From NCBI GenBank assembly GCA_027624955.1, contig JAQBTG010000027.1:1-52706 (forward strand): a stretch of 52,706 bases of DNA. Reading direction: 5' to 3'. Shown here one piece after another: positions 1 to 9,026 of this stretch. The notes beneath the pieces were generated by a model. It worked only from the letters and a program-made list of their open reading frames with translations. It was not told the DNA's origin and made no database searches. The DNA comes from Pseudomonadota bacterium (GTDB lineage Bacteria; Pseudomonadota; Alphaproteobacteria; UBA828). Position numbers and translations under genes: made by a program. How positions within the stretch are numbered: position 1 is the stretch's first letter; each line of letters begins with the position of its first letter.

Positions 1-1
1 G

Positions 2-763
2 TCCAAGCCGCATACCGAATGGGTGACCAGCGCGTCGGAATTGCACTGGTTGCCGCATGAGGAAACCTGGGGCAATTTCGAATATATCTTTACCGGTCAT
101 ACCGACGCGGTTTCGATTTCCCATGAGCGCACGGCCGGCAAGCCGATATTAGCCAGCCTTGTCACCGCGTTGTTGGGCACGATAATCGCGGTGGTGGCTG
201 GAACATTCGGCGCGTATGCCGTCTCTCGCTTCAAGGTGGGCGGCAATTTGCCGCTTGGCGTCTTGCAATTACGCTTGTTCCCACCGCTCGCGGTGATGAT
301 TCCGGTGATGATCATGTGGGCCTTCTTGGGTGCCATGGACACCTGGTGGGGCCTCTCGCTGATCTATGGCATCGTCACGTTGCCGTTCGCCTTTTGGCTG
401 ATGAAAACATTCTTCGACGAAGTACCGCGTGAGATCGAAGAGGCCGCGCTGGTCGAAGGCTGTAGCTGGTTCCGGGTGTTTTGGAAGGTGACGTTGCCGA
501 TGGTCAAGGCGGCGCTGGCCAGTACGGCGCTGTTCGTCTTTATCCTAAATTGGAGCGACTATGTCATAGCGCTGCTGTTGACGCGCAAGGATTGGGTGAC
601 GATTCCGGTCTATATGAATTCGCTGTCTTCGGCGATGTCGGGGCAGATGTACGGCGCCAAGGCGGCGCTCGGCCTGATCGCGGCCTTGCCGCCGGTGATA
701 TTCGGCATCGCCATTCAGAAATACCTGGTGCGCGGCCTCACCTTCGGGGCGCTCAAGCAATGA
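2..763 (+). CDS. ABC sugar/polyol importer permease, MalG type (5' partial)
   Basis: This is an inner-membrane permease of a CUT1-type (sugar/polyol/glycerol-3-phosphate) ABC importer. The reading frame is open to the left edge, so the true start lies outside the window. The first visible residues form a periplasmic loop, followed by about five membrane helices. The cytoplasmic EAA loop that docks on the ATPase is clear (EEAALVEGCSW...LPMVKAA, around 456-520 nt). The C-terminus ends in TFGALKQ, the usual end of MalG-type subunits (GLTFGAVKG-like). The stop overlaps the next start (ATGA), so the two permeases are translationally coupled. The substrate cannot be read from the sequence. The layout of two permeases plus two ATPases resembles glycerol GlpSTPQV-like systems, but gene order differs and no glycerol catabolic gene is in view. 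Confidence 0.9.
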   Translation, partial: SKPHTEWVTSASELHWLPHEETWGNFEYIFTGHTDAVSISHERTAGKPILASLVTALLGTIIAVVAGTFGAYAVSRFKVGGNLPLGVLQLRLFPPLAVMIPVMIMWAFLGAMDTWWGLSLIYGIVTLPFAFWLMKTFFDEVPREIEEAALVEGCSWFRVFWKVTLPMVKAALASTALFVFILNWSDYVIALLLTRKDWVTIPVYMNSLSSAMSGQMYGAKAALGLIAALPPVIFGIAIQKYLVRGLTFGALKQ

Positions 764-1746
764 CGGATACTGCCGTCATCGCCCCGCCCGGATTATCGCC
801 GCGGCCCGCCAAGTCTGGCCGCAAGAACAAGCCGGCGCTCACACCGCTCGAGCGTGAAGGCAAACGGCTCGGTCTTTTCATGACCTTGCCTGCCCAGCTT
901 CTGCTGTTGTTTATCGTCGCCTTTCCGCTCTGTATGCAGCTCTATGTCAGCTTCAGCTGGTGGGGGCCGCTCGATGGCGTGCCTTGGTACTACGCCTATG
1001 AATCAATGAACTGGTTCGGCAATTACATTGAGATTTTCGATGATTCGAAATTTTGGGAATCGCTTGGCCGCACCTTTCTAATTGTTGTTGTCGTGGTGCC
1101 GGTTGAATTTCTGCTCGGTCTCGGTCTGGCCATGTTGTTCGCCGAAAAATTCCCCGGCAAACGCATCTTCTATTCGATCATGCTGATGCCGATGATGATC
1201 GTGCCCGCCGTCGCCGGCTACATGTTCTTCATGCTGTTTCAGAGTACGGGGCCGATCAACGGCATCCTCAGCAGTATTTCTGGAACCAAGGTGGAGACGC
1301 TGTGGCTCGCCGACCCCGATCTGGCAATGCTGTCAGTGATGGTTGCCGACATCTGGCAATGGACGCCACTGATGTTCCTGATTCTGCTCGCCGGCATGGT
1401 CGGTGTGCCGGAGGATCAAATGAAAGCGGCGACGCTGCTCGGCGCTAATTCATGGCATCGCTTTTGGCGTATTGTGCTGCCGCGCATGAAAACGGTCATG
1501 ATCATTGCCCTAGTGATTCGCACCGTAGAATGCTTCAAGATTTTTGACATTCTTTACGTCATGACAGGCGGCGGTCCTGGCGTCGCCACTAAGTCGATCT
1601 CCGTCTACATTCTCGATCTCACTTTTAAGGATCTCGAATGGTCCTACGTGGCGTCGATTGGACTCTTTATCCTGATTTGCCTCAGTTTGATCGCCGTGGT
1701 CGGTATCAATCGCATGCAGGCGGCGCAGAAGAAAGCGGAGGCCTGA
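760..1746 (+). CDS. ABC sugar/polyol importer permease, MalF type
   Basis: This 328-residue permease pairs with the preceding MalG-type subunit. I chose the ATG at 760 because it overlaps the upstream stop as ATGA, and the open frame further upstream only reads through the previous gene. A Pro/Lys-rich cytoplasmic N-terminus of about 40 residues precedes the first helix (around LFMTLPAQLLLLFIVAFPL), and roughly six helices follow. The EAA loop is MKAATLLGANSWHRFWRIV (around 1420-1475 nt). The segment after it, with TGGGPGVAT, is the typical MalF/UgpA-family motif. The next gene starts 3 nt after the stop. Substrate unknown. Confidence 0.9.
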   Translation: MTDTAVIAPPGLSPRPAKSGRKNKPALTPLEREGKRLGLFMTLPAQLLLLFIVAFPLCMQLYVSFSWWGPLDGVPWYYAYESMNWFGNYIEIFDDSKFWESLGRTFLIVVVVVPVEFLLGLGLAMLFAEKFPGKRIFYSIMLMPMMIVPAVAGYMFFMLFQSTGPINGILSSISGTKVETLWLADPDLAMLSVMVADIWQWTPLMFLILLAGMVGVPEDQMKAATLLGANSWHRFWRIVLPRMKTVMIIALVIRTVECFKIFDILYVMTGGGPGVATKSISVYILDLTFKDLEWSYVASIGLFILICLSLIAVVGINRMQAAQKKAEA

Positions 1747-1749
1747 GAC

Positions 1750-2853
1750 ATGGCCTCTATCGAGATTACCGGCCTGACCAAGAAATTCGGCGAATTGCTG
1801 GCCGTGAATGAACTTAATCTCGAGATCCGCGACAAGGAATTTGTCGCCCTTCTGGGGCCTTCCGGCTGCGGCAAAACGACGACCATGAACATGATCGCCG
1901 GAATTGAAATGCCGACTAGCGGTTCGATTCTGTTCGGTGGCAAGGACATGCGGATGATTCCCGCCAACAAGCGGGATGTCGGATTTGTTTTTCAAAATTA
2001 CGCCATCTTCACCCATATGACAGTGCGGAAGAATTTGGAATTCGGTCTCAAAGTACGCGGCGTCGAGAAGAGCGAAATCGAACGCCGGGTGCAAAACATG
2101 GCCGATTTGATGCGCCTCAACGACCGCCTCGATTGGCGTACCAGTAAGCTCAGCGTCAACGAATTACAAAAAGTGGCGATCGGCCGCTCGGCCGTGACGG
2201 AGCCAGAGATTTTCTTGTTGGATGAACCGTTGAGCAATCTCGATGCGGCGTTTCGCGCCTTCATGCGCACCGAGTTGAAGCATCTCCAGCATGAGTTCCA
2301 GCAAACCATGGTCTATGTCACCCATGACCAGATCGAGGCGATGAGCCTGGCAGATCGGATCGCAGTGATGGATCTCGGCCTGCTGCAACAGTATGGCACG
2401 CCGAACGAGGTCTATAACAAGCCGCGCAACACGTTTGTCGCCAACTTCATGGGCAGCCCGAGCATGAATCTGCTGTCGTGCAAATTAACCGGCGCGGATG
2501 GCACCTATGGCCTAGATTTTGGCGCCGCTAGGTCCTCGACCATCGAGGACGGCGAACTCCTCCGGCGCTGCAAAAGCGCGTCCAAAGCCGAAATTATCTT
2601 TGGCATGCGACCCGAGGACATCGACATTCAGCCGCGCGAAGTCGGGCGCCCCGGCCTCGACATGGAAGTGACTTTCGTCGAGCCCATTGGGCCGCGCACG
2701 GTGGTTCATCTTTCCGCCGGCGATCACCACATCAAGGTGGCCAAGGATAAGCAATATCCGATCGAACTCGGCGCCATCGTCAAGGCGATCTTTCCCAAGG
2801 GACGTTGCCATATTTTTGATGCCGAATCGCGCGTCGCGATAGGTTTGGAATAG
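1750..2853 (+). CDS. ABC importer ATPase with degenerate signature motif
   Basis: This 367-residue ATPase belongs to the MalK/UgpC/GlpS group. Walker A is intact (GPSGCGKTT, residues 36-44), as are the Q-loop (FQNYAIF), Walker B (FLLDEP, 155-160), the D-loop (SNLDA) and the switch His (H192 in VTHDQ). The C-loop, normally LSGGQ, reads LSVNE (134-138), so the composite ATP site built from this C-loop and the partner P-loop is probably weak or inactive. The C-terminal third (about 240-367) is a MalK-type TOBE/OB regulatory region. The neighbour 2858-3925 is the obvious heterodimer partner. Asymmetric ATPase pairs are known in other ABC families, so applying that model here is inference. Confidence 0.9.
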   Translation: MASIEITGLTKKFGELLAVNELNLEIRDKEFVALLGPSGCGKTTTMNMIAGIEMPTSGSILFGGKDMRMIPANKRDVGFVFQNYAIFTHMTVRKNLEFGLKVRGVEKSEIERRVQNMADLMRLNDRLDWRTSKLSVNELQKVAIGRSAVTEPEIFLLDEPLSNLDAAFRAFMRTELKHLQHEFQQTMVYVTHDQIEAMSLADRIAVMDLGLLQQYGTPNEVYNKPRNTFVANFMGSPSMNLLSCKLTGADGTYGLDFGAARSSTIEDGELLRRCKSASKAEIIFGMRPEDIDIQPREVGRPGLDMEVTFVEPIGPRTVVHLSAGDHHIKVAKDKQYPIELGAIVKAIFPKGRCHIFDAESRVAIGLE

Positions 2854-2857
2854 CGCT

Positions 2858-3925
2858 ATGGCAAGCCTAGAACTTTGTGGCGTCAGCAAGTCCTACGGCA
2901 ACACTGTGGCCGTCGCCGACATCGACCTCAAGATTGCCGACAATGAATTTTTCTGCATTTTCGGCCCGCCAAGCTGCGGCAAAACCACCATTTTAAGGCT
3001 GCTGCTCGGCCTCGTTGCGCCGGATTCGGGCCAGGTGCGTATCGGCGGCGTAGACGTCACCGATCAGCCGCCCAAGGACCGAAATCTGGCCATGGTATTT
3101 CAGAATCTGGCGCTTTTCCCACATATGACGACGCGGAAGAATCTCGCTTTTCCCTTAACCGAACGCAAAATGGAAAAATCGCTGATTGAGGCGCGCATCA
3201 AACAGGTGGCGGAGACCCTGCACATCACGCCGCTCCTGAACAAGCTACCGGCGCATTTGAGCGGCGGCGAGCGCCAGCGCGTGGCGATCGGCCGCGCCTT
3301 GGTTCGCGATCCGGGTGCCTTTCTTATGGACGAGCCCATTGCGGCACTGGATGCGCGTTTGCGCGAGGAAATGCGGGTCGAACTGAAGCGCCTGCAACGT
3401 GAGCAAAACCATACCCTTGTCTATGTAACTCATGATCAGGAAGAGGCCATGTCGGTCGCCGACAGGATGGCAATTTTCGAAGGCGGGCGGGTTCGTCAGG
3501 TCGGCGCGCCAGCGGAAATCTACAATTTGCCAAATAGCCGCTACGTCGCCGAGCTAATCGGCTCGCCGCCGATGAACTTTGTTGAAGGTCAAGTCGAGGG
3601 CGGCGCTTTTCGGGCGGTAGAGCAAAACATCATGCTGCCGTTTGCGGGCGTGAGCTATCGCGGCCCGGCCAGCCTTGCCGTGCGTCCCGAGGATATCGAA
3701 ATCCGTGGCGCCGATCAGGACGGCATCGAGGCCAAGGTGTACGAGGTCGAACCTCTCGGCGCGTTCACCATCGTCGACATCATCATCGGCGATAAAATCC
3801 TCAAGGTGCAAGTCGCAGGACAGCCGGAATTTGAACTCGGCAAACCGGTCCGCCTGTGGGTCGAACCGATGAATTGCCATTTGTTCGACGGCAACAGCGG
3901 CGACAGAATCGCCGACGCCGGTTGA
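2858..3925 (+). CDS. ABC importer ATPase, partner subunit with intact signature
   Basis: This 355-residue MalK-like ATPase lies 4 nt downstream of its paralogue. The P-loop is GPPSCGKT (36-43); it still matches GxxxxGKT, but Ser replaces the usual fourth-position Gly. The Q-loop (FQNLALFPHM), signature LSGGERQR (134-141), Walker B (FLMDEP), D-loop and H-loop (VTHDQEEAM) are all canonical. A TOBE-like C-terminal domain follows from about residue 235. Together with the previous gene it should make an asymmetric dimer: one site uses Walker A of the first subunit with LSGGE of this one, and the other uses this P-loop with the degenerate LSVNE. No solute-binding protein gene follows, so it is probably upstream of the window. 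Confidence 0.9.
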   Translation: MASLELCGVSKSYGNTVAVADIDLKIADNEFFCIFGPPSCGKTTILRLLLGLVAPDSGQVRIGGVDVTDQPPKDRNLAMVFQNLALFPHMTTRKNLAFPLTERKMEKSLIEARIKQVAETLHITPLLNKLPAHLSGGERQRVAIGRALVRDPGAFLMDEPIAALDARLREEMRVELKRLQREQNHTLVYVTHDQEEAMSVADRMAIFEGGRVRQVGAPAEIYNLPNSRYVAELIGSPPMNFVEGQVEGGAFRAVEQNIMLPFAGVSYRGPASLAVRPEDIEIRGADQDGIEAKVYEVEPLGAFTIVDIIIGDKILKVQVAGQPEFELGKPVRLWVEPMNCHLFDGNSGDRIADAG

Positions 3926-4147
3926 CGCGTATTCGCGGTCTCTGCCGCGCGCGCTGCGAGGCGGGTGAGGCTTCACGCATCATGACAGCGACGCGGTGAC
4001 GACCTCAAGCGCCAAGCTCGGCGCGTTGGTCAAGACCGTCACGCGTTGCGATCAGGTGCCGCCCTGGGAATTCGATCTCACCGTATTGATGCGTAATCTG
4101 GCGCGGCGCAGTTTGTTAAATTCGTAGGGGTCCGTCAGCCGCGCGCG
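3926..4147. other. Short region between convergent genes, possible gene remnant
   Basis: This 222-bp stretch separates the ABC operon from a convergent dehydrogenase gene. It contains one frame that looks coding in composition, from GTG 3996 to TAG 4127 (43 residues, including the segment PPWEFDLTVLM). It has no good ribosome binding site and I do not recognise it. It may be the C-terminal relic of a lost gene or chance. I see no clear terminator hairpin with a T-run. Confidence 0.35.
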
Positions 4148-5038
4148 TTACATATTCTGAAGCAGATGAATCAGGCTGGAGGTGTCCCAGCGGCCGCCGC
4201 CGCGTTGCTGGACATGGGCGTAAAACTGATCGACCAGCATGGCCATCGGCAGGAGTGCGCCGTTCTTTTTTGCTTCTTCGAAACAAAGACCCAAATCCTT
4301 GCGCATCCAATCGGCGGCGAAGCCGAATTCAAATTCGCCCTTGAGCATGGTCGAGCCGCGATTTTCCATTTGCCAAGATTGCGCCGCGCCCTTGGAGATG
4401 ACTTCGAGCACGCGCTCGCCATCGAGCCCCGCACGCTGGGCGAAGTTGATCCCTTCGGCCAGGCCCTGAACCACGCCGGCGATGCACAGCTGGTTCACCA
4501 TTTTGGTGAGCTGGCCGTTGCCCGCTGCACCCATATGGGTGACGTTGCGCGAATAGCACTGCATCACCGGTTCCGCAGCGGCGAAGCTTTGTTCCGAACC
4601 GCCCACCATCACGGTGAGCGCGCCGTTCACGGCGCCGGCCTGACCACCTGAAACCGGTGCGTCGAGAAAGCCGAAGCCTTGTGCGCGCGCCGCTTCATCG
4701 GCCTCGCGCGCGACGACGGCGGAATCGGTAGTGTGGTCGATAAAGATGGCGCCGTCCGACATGCCGGCCAATACGCCATCGTCGCCATAGAGGATTTCTC
4801 TGAGATCGTCATCCGCACCAACGCATGCAAACACCAACTCGGCGCCCTTTGCCGCCGCCGCAGGCGTGTCGGCAATGCGTCCGCTATATTCGCCGGCCCA
4901 TTTATCGGCGCGCGCCCGAGTACGGTTGTAAACGGCGACGCTGTGGCCGGCATTCGCTAGATGTCCCGCCATCGGGTATCCCATGACTCCGAGACCCACA
5001 AAGGCGACGTTCTTGCTCGCGTCCGTTTTGTTGTTCAT
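4148..5038 (-). CDS. NAD(P)-dependent beta-hydroxyacid dehydrogenase (3-hydroxyisobutyrate dehydrogenase family)
   Basis: This 296-residue oxidoreductase oxidises a 3-hydroxyacid or reduces a tartronate-semialdehyde-like substrate using NAD(P). The N-terminal Rossmann fingerprint is GLGVMG (15-20), followed by PMAGHL. The substrate-binding motif DAPVSGG is at 126-132 and the catalytic Lys is K179 in NGQLTKMVNQ. I chose the start at 5038 rather than an ATG nine codons upstream because a strong GAGGAAGAGGG ribosome binding site precedes it. Length fits the family (about 290-300 aa). It is divergent from the hydrolase gene at 5192. The exact substrate is not determinable. Confidence 0.9.
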   Translation of the reverse strand: MNNKTDASKNVAFVGLGVMGYPMAGHLANAGHSVAVYNRTRARADKWAGEYSGRIADTPAAAAKGAELVFACVGADDDLREILYGDDGVLAGMSDGAIFIDHTTDSAVVAREADEAARAQGFGFLDAPVSGGQAGAVNGALTVMVGGSEQSFAAAEPVMQCYSRNVTHMGAAGNGQLTKMVNQLCIAGVVQGLAEGINFAQRAGLDGERVLEVISKGAAQSWQMENRGSTMLKGEFEFGFAADWMRKDLGLCFEEAKKNGALLPMAMLVDQFYAHVQQRGGGRWDTSSLIHLLQNM

Positions 5039-5191
5039 ATCCCTCTTCCTCTGTTGGCTTGGCATTGGCGCGCATCATAGCTTCCACCCGGAGAGCGGAC
5101 AATCGACAGGGCGACTTGCCGTCGCAGGGCGCCAAACGATAATCTCCCTCGGCACATGAATTTGTGCACCTACCATCCGGGAGAAACGCGA

Positions 5192-6040
5192 ATGTCTCAG
5201 CAACTCATCGACCGCACCGTTGAAATCGAAGGCGGCATTTCGCTGCATTATGTCGAAGCGGGCGAGGGCAAACCGCTAATCATCATTCCCTCCTGGTCAC
5301 TGACCGGCGGGTGGTATCAGCATCAATTGCACGGCCTTTCGCATAATCGGCGGGTGATCTCGCTCGACATGCGTGGCCATGGAGAATCGAGCACGCCAGA
5401 CAATGGCTACCGGGTAAGCCGTCTGGCCGCCGATCTCCGCGCCGTGATCGAAGCGCTTGATTTGTCGGACGTCGACCTGATGGGGCATTCCATCGGCTCC
5501 TCGATCATCTGGAGCTATCATGACCTCTTCGGCGATTACCGCCTCGGACGTATGGTATTCGTCGATCAGGCGCCCTCGGTCACCGCCAAACCCGATTGGT
5601 CGCCAGAGGACATCGTTACCTATGGTTGCCTGTTGCCAGATCTGCCGGCGCTGGCCGAATTCTATCTCGATGTGCTCGGCGCCGAGACGGCAGAGCAAAC
5701 GGCGCCGCTGGTTGCGCGGCTGTTCTCTCCCAAGATTCCCGCCGACGAGCTGTTGTACTTCGCGAGCGAGATTATCAAGCTGCCGCGCCGCCATGCGGCG
5801 GACCTGCTGTACAATCACTGTTCGCTCGATTGGCGCGATGTAATCAAAACGATCCGCCTGCCGACGCTCGTTGTCGGCGCAGAAGAGAGTATCTTTTCCG
5901 CAGAATCGCAAATCTGGATCGCCGACCAGATTCCCGGTGCACAGGTCGAAATTTTCCCGGCAGACGAAGGCGGCTCACATTTCATGTGCTACGAGAATCC
6001 GACCAAGTTCAACGCGCTAGTCGACGCGTTCTTGACCTAG
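5192..6040 (+). CDS. Alpha/beta hydrolase
   Basis: This 282-residue single-domain alpha/beta hydrolase is probably an esterase, lactonase or carboxylic ester/C-C bond hydrolase in a catabolic set. The nucleophile elbow is MGHSIGSS (Ser100), the acid is probably the Asp/Glu region in LVVGAEESIF, and the His lies in EGGSHFMCYENP near the C-terminus. The start at ATG 5192 is preceded by GGGAGAA at good spacing; the longer frame from 5156 would place that site inside the gene. Ten nucleotides separate it from the AtuA gene, so they are probably co-transcribed. The substrate is unknown. Confidence 0.88.
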   Translation: MSQQLIDRTVEIEGGISLHYVEAGEGKPLIIIPSWSLTGGWYQHQLHGLSHNRRVISLDMRGHGESSTPDNGYRVSRLAADLRAVIEALDLSDVDLMGHSIGSSIIWSYHDLFGDYRLGRMVFVDQAPSVTAKPDWSPEDIVTYGCLLPDLPALAEFYLDVLGAETAEQTAPLVARLFSPKIPADELLYFASEIIKLPRRHAADLLYNHCSLDWRDVIKTIRLPTLVVGAEESIFSAESQIWIADQIPGAQVEIFPADEGGSHFMCYENPTKFNALVDAFLT

Positions 6041-6050
6041 GCTACAACGG

Positions 6051-7397
6051 ATGGCTCGGGAAAAACTTCGTATTGGTTCCGGCGCGGGTTTCGCCGGCGA
6101 TCGTTGGGAGCCTGCTGTCGAATTGGTCGAGCGCGGCGATATCGACGTGCTTGCCTTCGAATGCCTGGCTGAACGTACCATCGCGCGCGAAACCCTGGCG
6201 CTCCGCCGCGGCGATGGTCCGGGATACAGCCCCAAGCTGGAGGCGCGCTTTCGCGCTGTGTTGCCGGGCTGCGCGGCGAAAGCCATTCGGGTTGTAACCA
6301 ATATGGGCGCGGCTGCCCCTATGGCCGCAGCGCGCGCTGCCTGCGGCATCGCAGCGGAGCTCGATCTCGCTGATTTCTCCTGTGCGGTGCTGCTCGGCGA
6401 CGACGTCCAGGCTGTGCTGTCAAATCGTCCAGAATTGATCTTGCTGGAGACCGGTGAGCCGCTTGAGAGCATCCTGCCGCGCATGGCCTCGGCCAATGCC
6501 TATCTCGGCGCCGATGCGATTGTCGAGGCACTGGCGAGCGATGCACTTGTTGTCATCACCGGCCGGGTTGCCGATCCATCCTTATTTGTTGCCCCGCTGA
6601 TGCACGCTTTTGGTTGGTCTTACGACGATTATGCCAAGCTCGCGCAAGCCACCGCAGCCGGACATCTCCTTGAATGCGCAGGACAGGTGACCGGCGGTTA
6701 TTTTGCCGATCCGGGCGTGAAAGACGTGCCGGCGCTGGCTCGGCTCGGCTTCCCCTTCGCCGACGTCAGCGCCGATGGTGACGTCGTGATCAGCAAGGTG
6801 GCGGAGGCCGGTGGTCGAGTGGACTGCCAAACCTGTACCGAGCAACTGCTCTACGAGGTCAATGATCCATCGGCCTATATTACGCCTGACTGCGTGCTCA
6901 ACATGAGCGGCATCAGCCTCACCGAAATTGCCCGTGATCGGGTCCGGGTCGCTGGTGCGCGCGCCCGGCCGCGCACACCGACCTACAAGGTGAGCGTCGG
7001 CTATTTCGACGGCTTTCTCGGCGAGGGCGAGCTGTCCTACGGTGGACCGAACGCCGTGGCTCGCGCGCGTCTCGCCGGCGAAATCGTGAAAGAGAGGCTC
7101 GCGTTGCGCGGTTTCACATTTGACGATCTGCGCATCGATTTGATTGGGCTTGATAGTCTTCACGGGCCCGCTGACGGCCGGCCGGAGCCTTACGAGGTGC
7201 GCCTGCGGGTAGCGGGCAGAACAGTGCTCCGCGAAGCCGCAGAGGCGGTGGGTTGGGAGGTTTCAGCACTCTATACCAATGGCCCGGCGGGCGGCGCCGG
7301 GGATTTCGCCAATGTGCGCGAGATTCTTGCCGTTCAATCCGTGCTGCTGCCGCGCGAATTGGTGCCTACCCGGGTCGAGTTGGTCACTGCACCATGA
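6051..7397 (+). CDS. AtuA family protein (acyclic terpene utilisation, DUF1446)
   Basis: This 448-residue protein has the AtuA/DUF1446 fold family signature: an early GSGAGFAGDRW segment, then EVLAFECLAERTIA-like and ITGRVADPSLFVAP segments, and a central AGQVTGGYFADPG motif. AtuA is part of the citronellol/geraniol and isovalerate-type utilisation clusters of Pseudomonas; its biochemical activity is not firmly established. Many homologues carry a C-terminal ferredoxin-fold domain. Here that domain is a separate gene starting in the ATGA overlap at 7394. The usual Atu carboxylase genes are not in view, so the pathway assignment is open. Confidence 0.85.
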   Translation: MAREKLRIGSGAGFAGDRWEPAVELVERGDIDVLAFECLAERTIARETLALRRGDGPGYSPKLEARFRAVLPGCAAKAIRVVTNMGAAAPMAAARAACGIAAELDLADFSCAVLLGDDVQAVLSNRPELILLETGEPLESILPRMASANAYLGADAIVEALASDALVVITGRVADPSLFVAPLMHAFGWSYDDYAKLAQATAAGHLLECAGQVTGGYFADPGVKDVPALARLGFPFADVSADGDVVISKVAEAGGRVDCQTCTEQLLYEVNDPSAYITPDCVLNMSGISLTEIARDRVRVAGARARPRTPTYKVSVGYFDGFLGEGELSYGGPNAVARARLAGEIVKERLALRGFTFDDLRIDLIGLDSLHGPADGRPEPYEVRLRVAGRTVLREAAEAVGWEVSALYTNGPAGGAGDFANVREILAVQSVLLPRELVPTRVELVTAP

Positions 7398-7723
7398 GTG
7401 TGACGGTGCGCGATCTCGCCCATGCCCGCGCCGGCGATAAGGGCAGCTGGGTCAACATTTCGGTGACCGCGCATGATGACGCGGGCTATGAGCGGCTGCT
7501 CCGTGAGCTGACCGAAGCGCGCGTTTTAGCGGCATTTGCCCCGGTCGCGAAAGGCCCGGTGCGGCGCTTTGAACTGGCCCAGCTGCGAGCGATGAATTTT
7601 GTTGTCGAGAATATTCGCGGCGGCAGCGTCACCCAAACCTCGGCGCTCGATATTCACGGCAAAAGCCTGAGCGGGCTTATGCTCGGCATATGCTTGTTTG
7701 GCAATGAGCCACACGCGTCGTGA
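7394..7723 (+). CDS. AtuA-like ferredoxin-fold domain protein
   Basis: This 109-residue protein corresponds to the C-terminal domain of longer AtuA proteins. Hallmarks are DLAHARAGDKGSWVNI near the start and the later segments FELAQLRAMNFVVENIRGG and LDIHGKSL. It overlaps the AtuA stop as ATGA, which supports stoichiometric coupled translation and a physical complex with AtuA. There is no cysteine cluster, so the fold name does not imply an iron-sulphur cluster. Its function alone is unknown. Confidence 0.82.
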   Translation: MSVTVRDLAHARAGDKGSWVNISVTAHDDAGYERLLRELTEARVLAAFAPVAKGPVRRFELAQLRAMNFVVENIRGGSVTQTSALDIHGKSLSGLMLGICLFGNEPHAS

Positions 7724-7785
7724 CGGATTCCGCTCGATAGATTGCGCATAGCGGTGGCGCAAGTGAGACGCTAAGCTGGTGACTT

Positions 7786-8988
7786 ATGAACGTACCAACA
7801 ACCCCGTCCGCAACGATACCGAGCCGTGCCACGCTTCTGTCACGGGCGCAGGATTTGTTCGACACAGTCCGTGCGCGCTCGCAGGAAACCGAGGAGGCCC
7901 GCCGTCTCTCCGATGAGACAATTGCGGCCATGCGAGCGGCTGGACTTCACCGTATTTTGCAGCCAGGCCGCCACGGCGGGACCGCGGGGCATTTTTCCGG
8001 CATGGTCGATATCATCGATACCATTTCTCAAGCTTGCTGTGCCGCCGGTTGGTGCCTGACACAATATTGCTCGCATAATTGCTTACTCGGCTATTGGCCG
8101 CCTGAAGGACAGGACGAAATTTGGGGCCCGATGCCTGACGCCCTGGTCGCCGGTGTGTTGATTCCGGGCTGCGGCAAAGCGCGCAAAGTCGATGGTGGCT
8201 GGCGCCTGAGCGGACAATGGCCGTTCGCCAGTGGCATTTACGGCGCGGATTGGTTTATTGCCGCGGCCCTTGCCGAGAACGGCGACGGCCCGCCGATCGC
8301 TCAGATGCATGCCGTGCCGTTTGCCGACTATACAATCCTTGATACTTGGCAATCGGCGGGATTGCGCGGCACCGGCAGCACCGACGTTGCCATCGACGAT
8401 ATATTTGTGCCGGCGGCGCGCACCTTGCCGATCAACGAAACCAAAGGCGGCGGCAACGCGCCGGGCTGTGCGATCAACCCCGAGGCGACCTACAAGCTGC
8501 CGGCATTCGCGATGTTTTCGATTAATCAGAGCGCAGCGGCGCTCGGTTTAGCGCAGGCGACCCTTGATAGATATATCGAAGAGGGCCGCACTCGGGTGAC
8601 CCGCATGTCGGGCAAGAGCATCGCCGATTATTCCACAGTACAAGCCAAAGTTGGGGAGGCGCATACCGCGGTCGAGACGGCACGGTTGCTGCTGCATAAT
8701 TGCTGCGATCTTGGCATGGCGGTGGCCGAAAAATGCGAAGTGGCGCCGATGGAATTGAAGACCGAACTTCGCGCCAAGGCGTGTATGGGGGGCGTGCTCT
8801 CGGCCCAAGCGGTTGATCTCTTATATCAGGTTTCGGGCGGCGCCGGCCTGTATGACCGCAATCCGATTTCGCGCGCCATGCGGGACGCCAACTGCATGCG
8901 CGGCCACATCACCCAGAATTTAGATGTGAATGCATCCAATCATGGGCGGGTGCTGCTCGGCCTGCCGTCAGCGGACCTAGCGATCTAG
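7786..8988 (+). CDS. Flavin-dependent monooxygenase, acyl-CoA dehydrogenase fold (group D)
   Basis: This 400-residue protein has the acyl-CoA dehydrogenase fold, with an N-terminal helical domain, a beta domain including GWRLSGQWPFASG, and a C-terminal four-helix bundle. The WPFASG motif and the absence of the catalytic Glu region of true acyl-CoA dehydrogenases point to the oxygenase branch (HpaB-like, HsaA, p-hydroxyphenylacetate 3-hydroxylase C2), which uses reduced flavin supplied by a reductase. No reductase gene is nearby. It follows the AtuA pair after 62 nt and may belong to the same catabolic unit. The substrate is unknown, and a desaturase role is an alternative. Confidence 0.82.
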   Translation: MNVPTTPSATIPSRATLLSRAQDLFDTVRARSQETEEARRLSDETIAAMRAAGLHRILQPGRHGGTAGHFSGMVDIIDTISQACCAAGWCLTQYCSHNCLLGYWPPEGQDEIWGPMPDALVAGVLIPGCGKARKVDGGWRLSGQWPFASGIYGADWFIAAALAENGDGPPIAQMHAVPFADYTILDTWQSAGLRGTGSTDVAIDDIFVPAARTLPINETKGGGNAPGCAINPEATYKLPAFAMFSINQSAAALGLAQATLDRYIEEGRTRVTRMSGKSIADYSTVQAKVGEAHTAVETARLLLHNCCDLGMAVAEKCEVAPMELKTELRAKACMGGVLSAQAVDLLYQVSGGAGLYDRNPISRAMRDANCMRGHITQNLDVNASNHGRVLLGLPSADLAI

Positions 8989-9026
8989 GCACCTGATATA
9001 CTGGCCATTCGCGCAGGGGCACTCCG

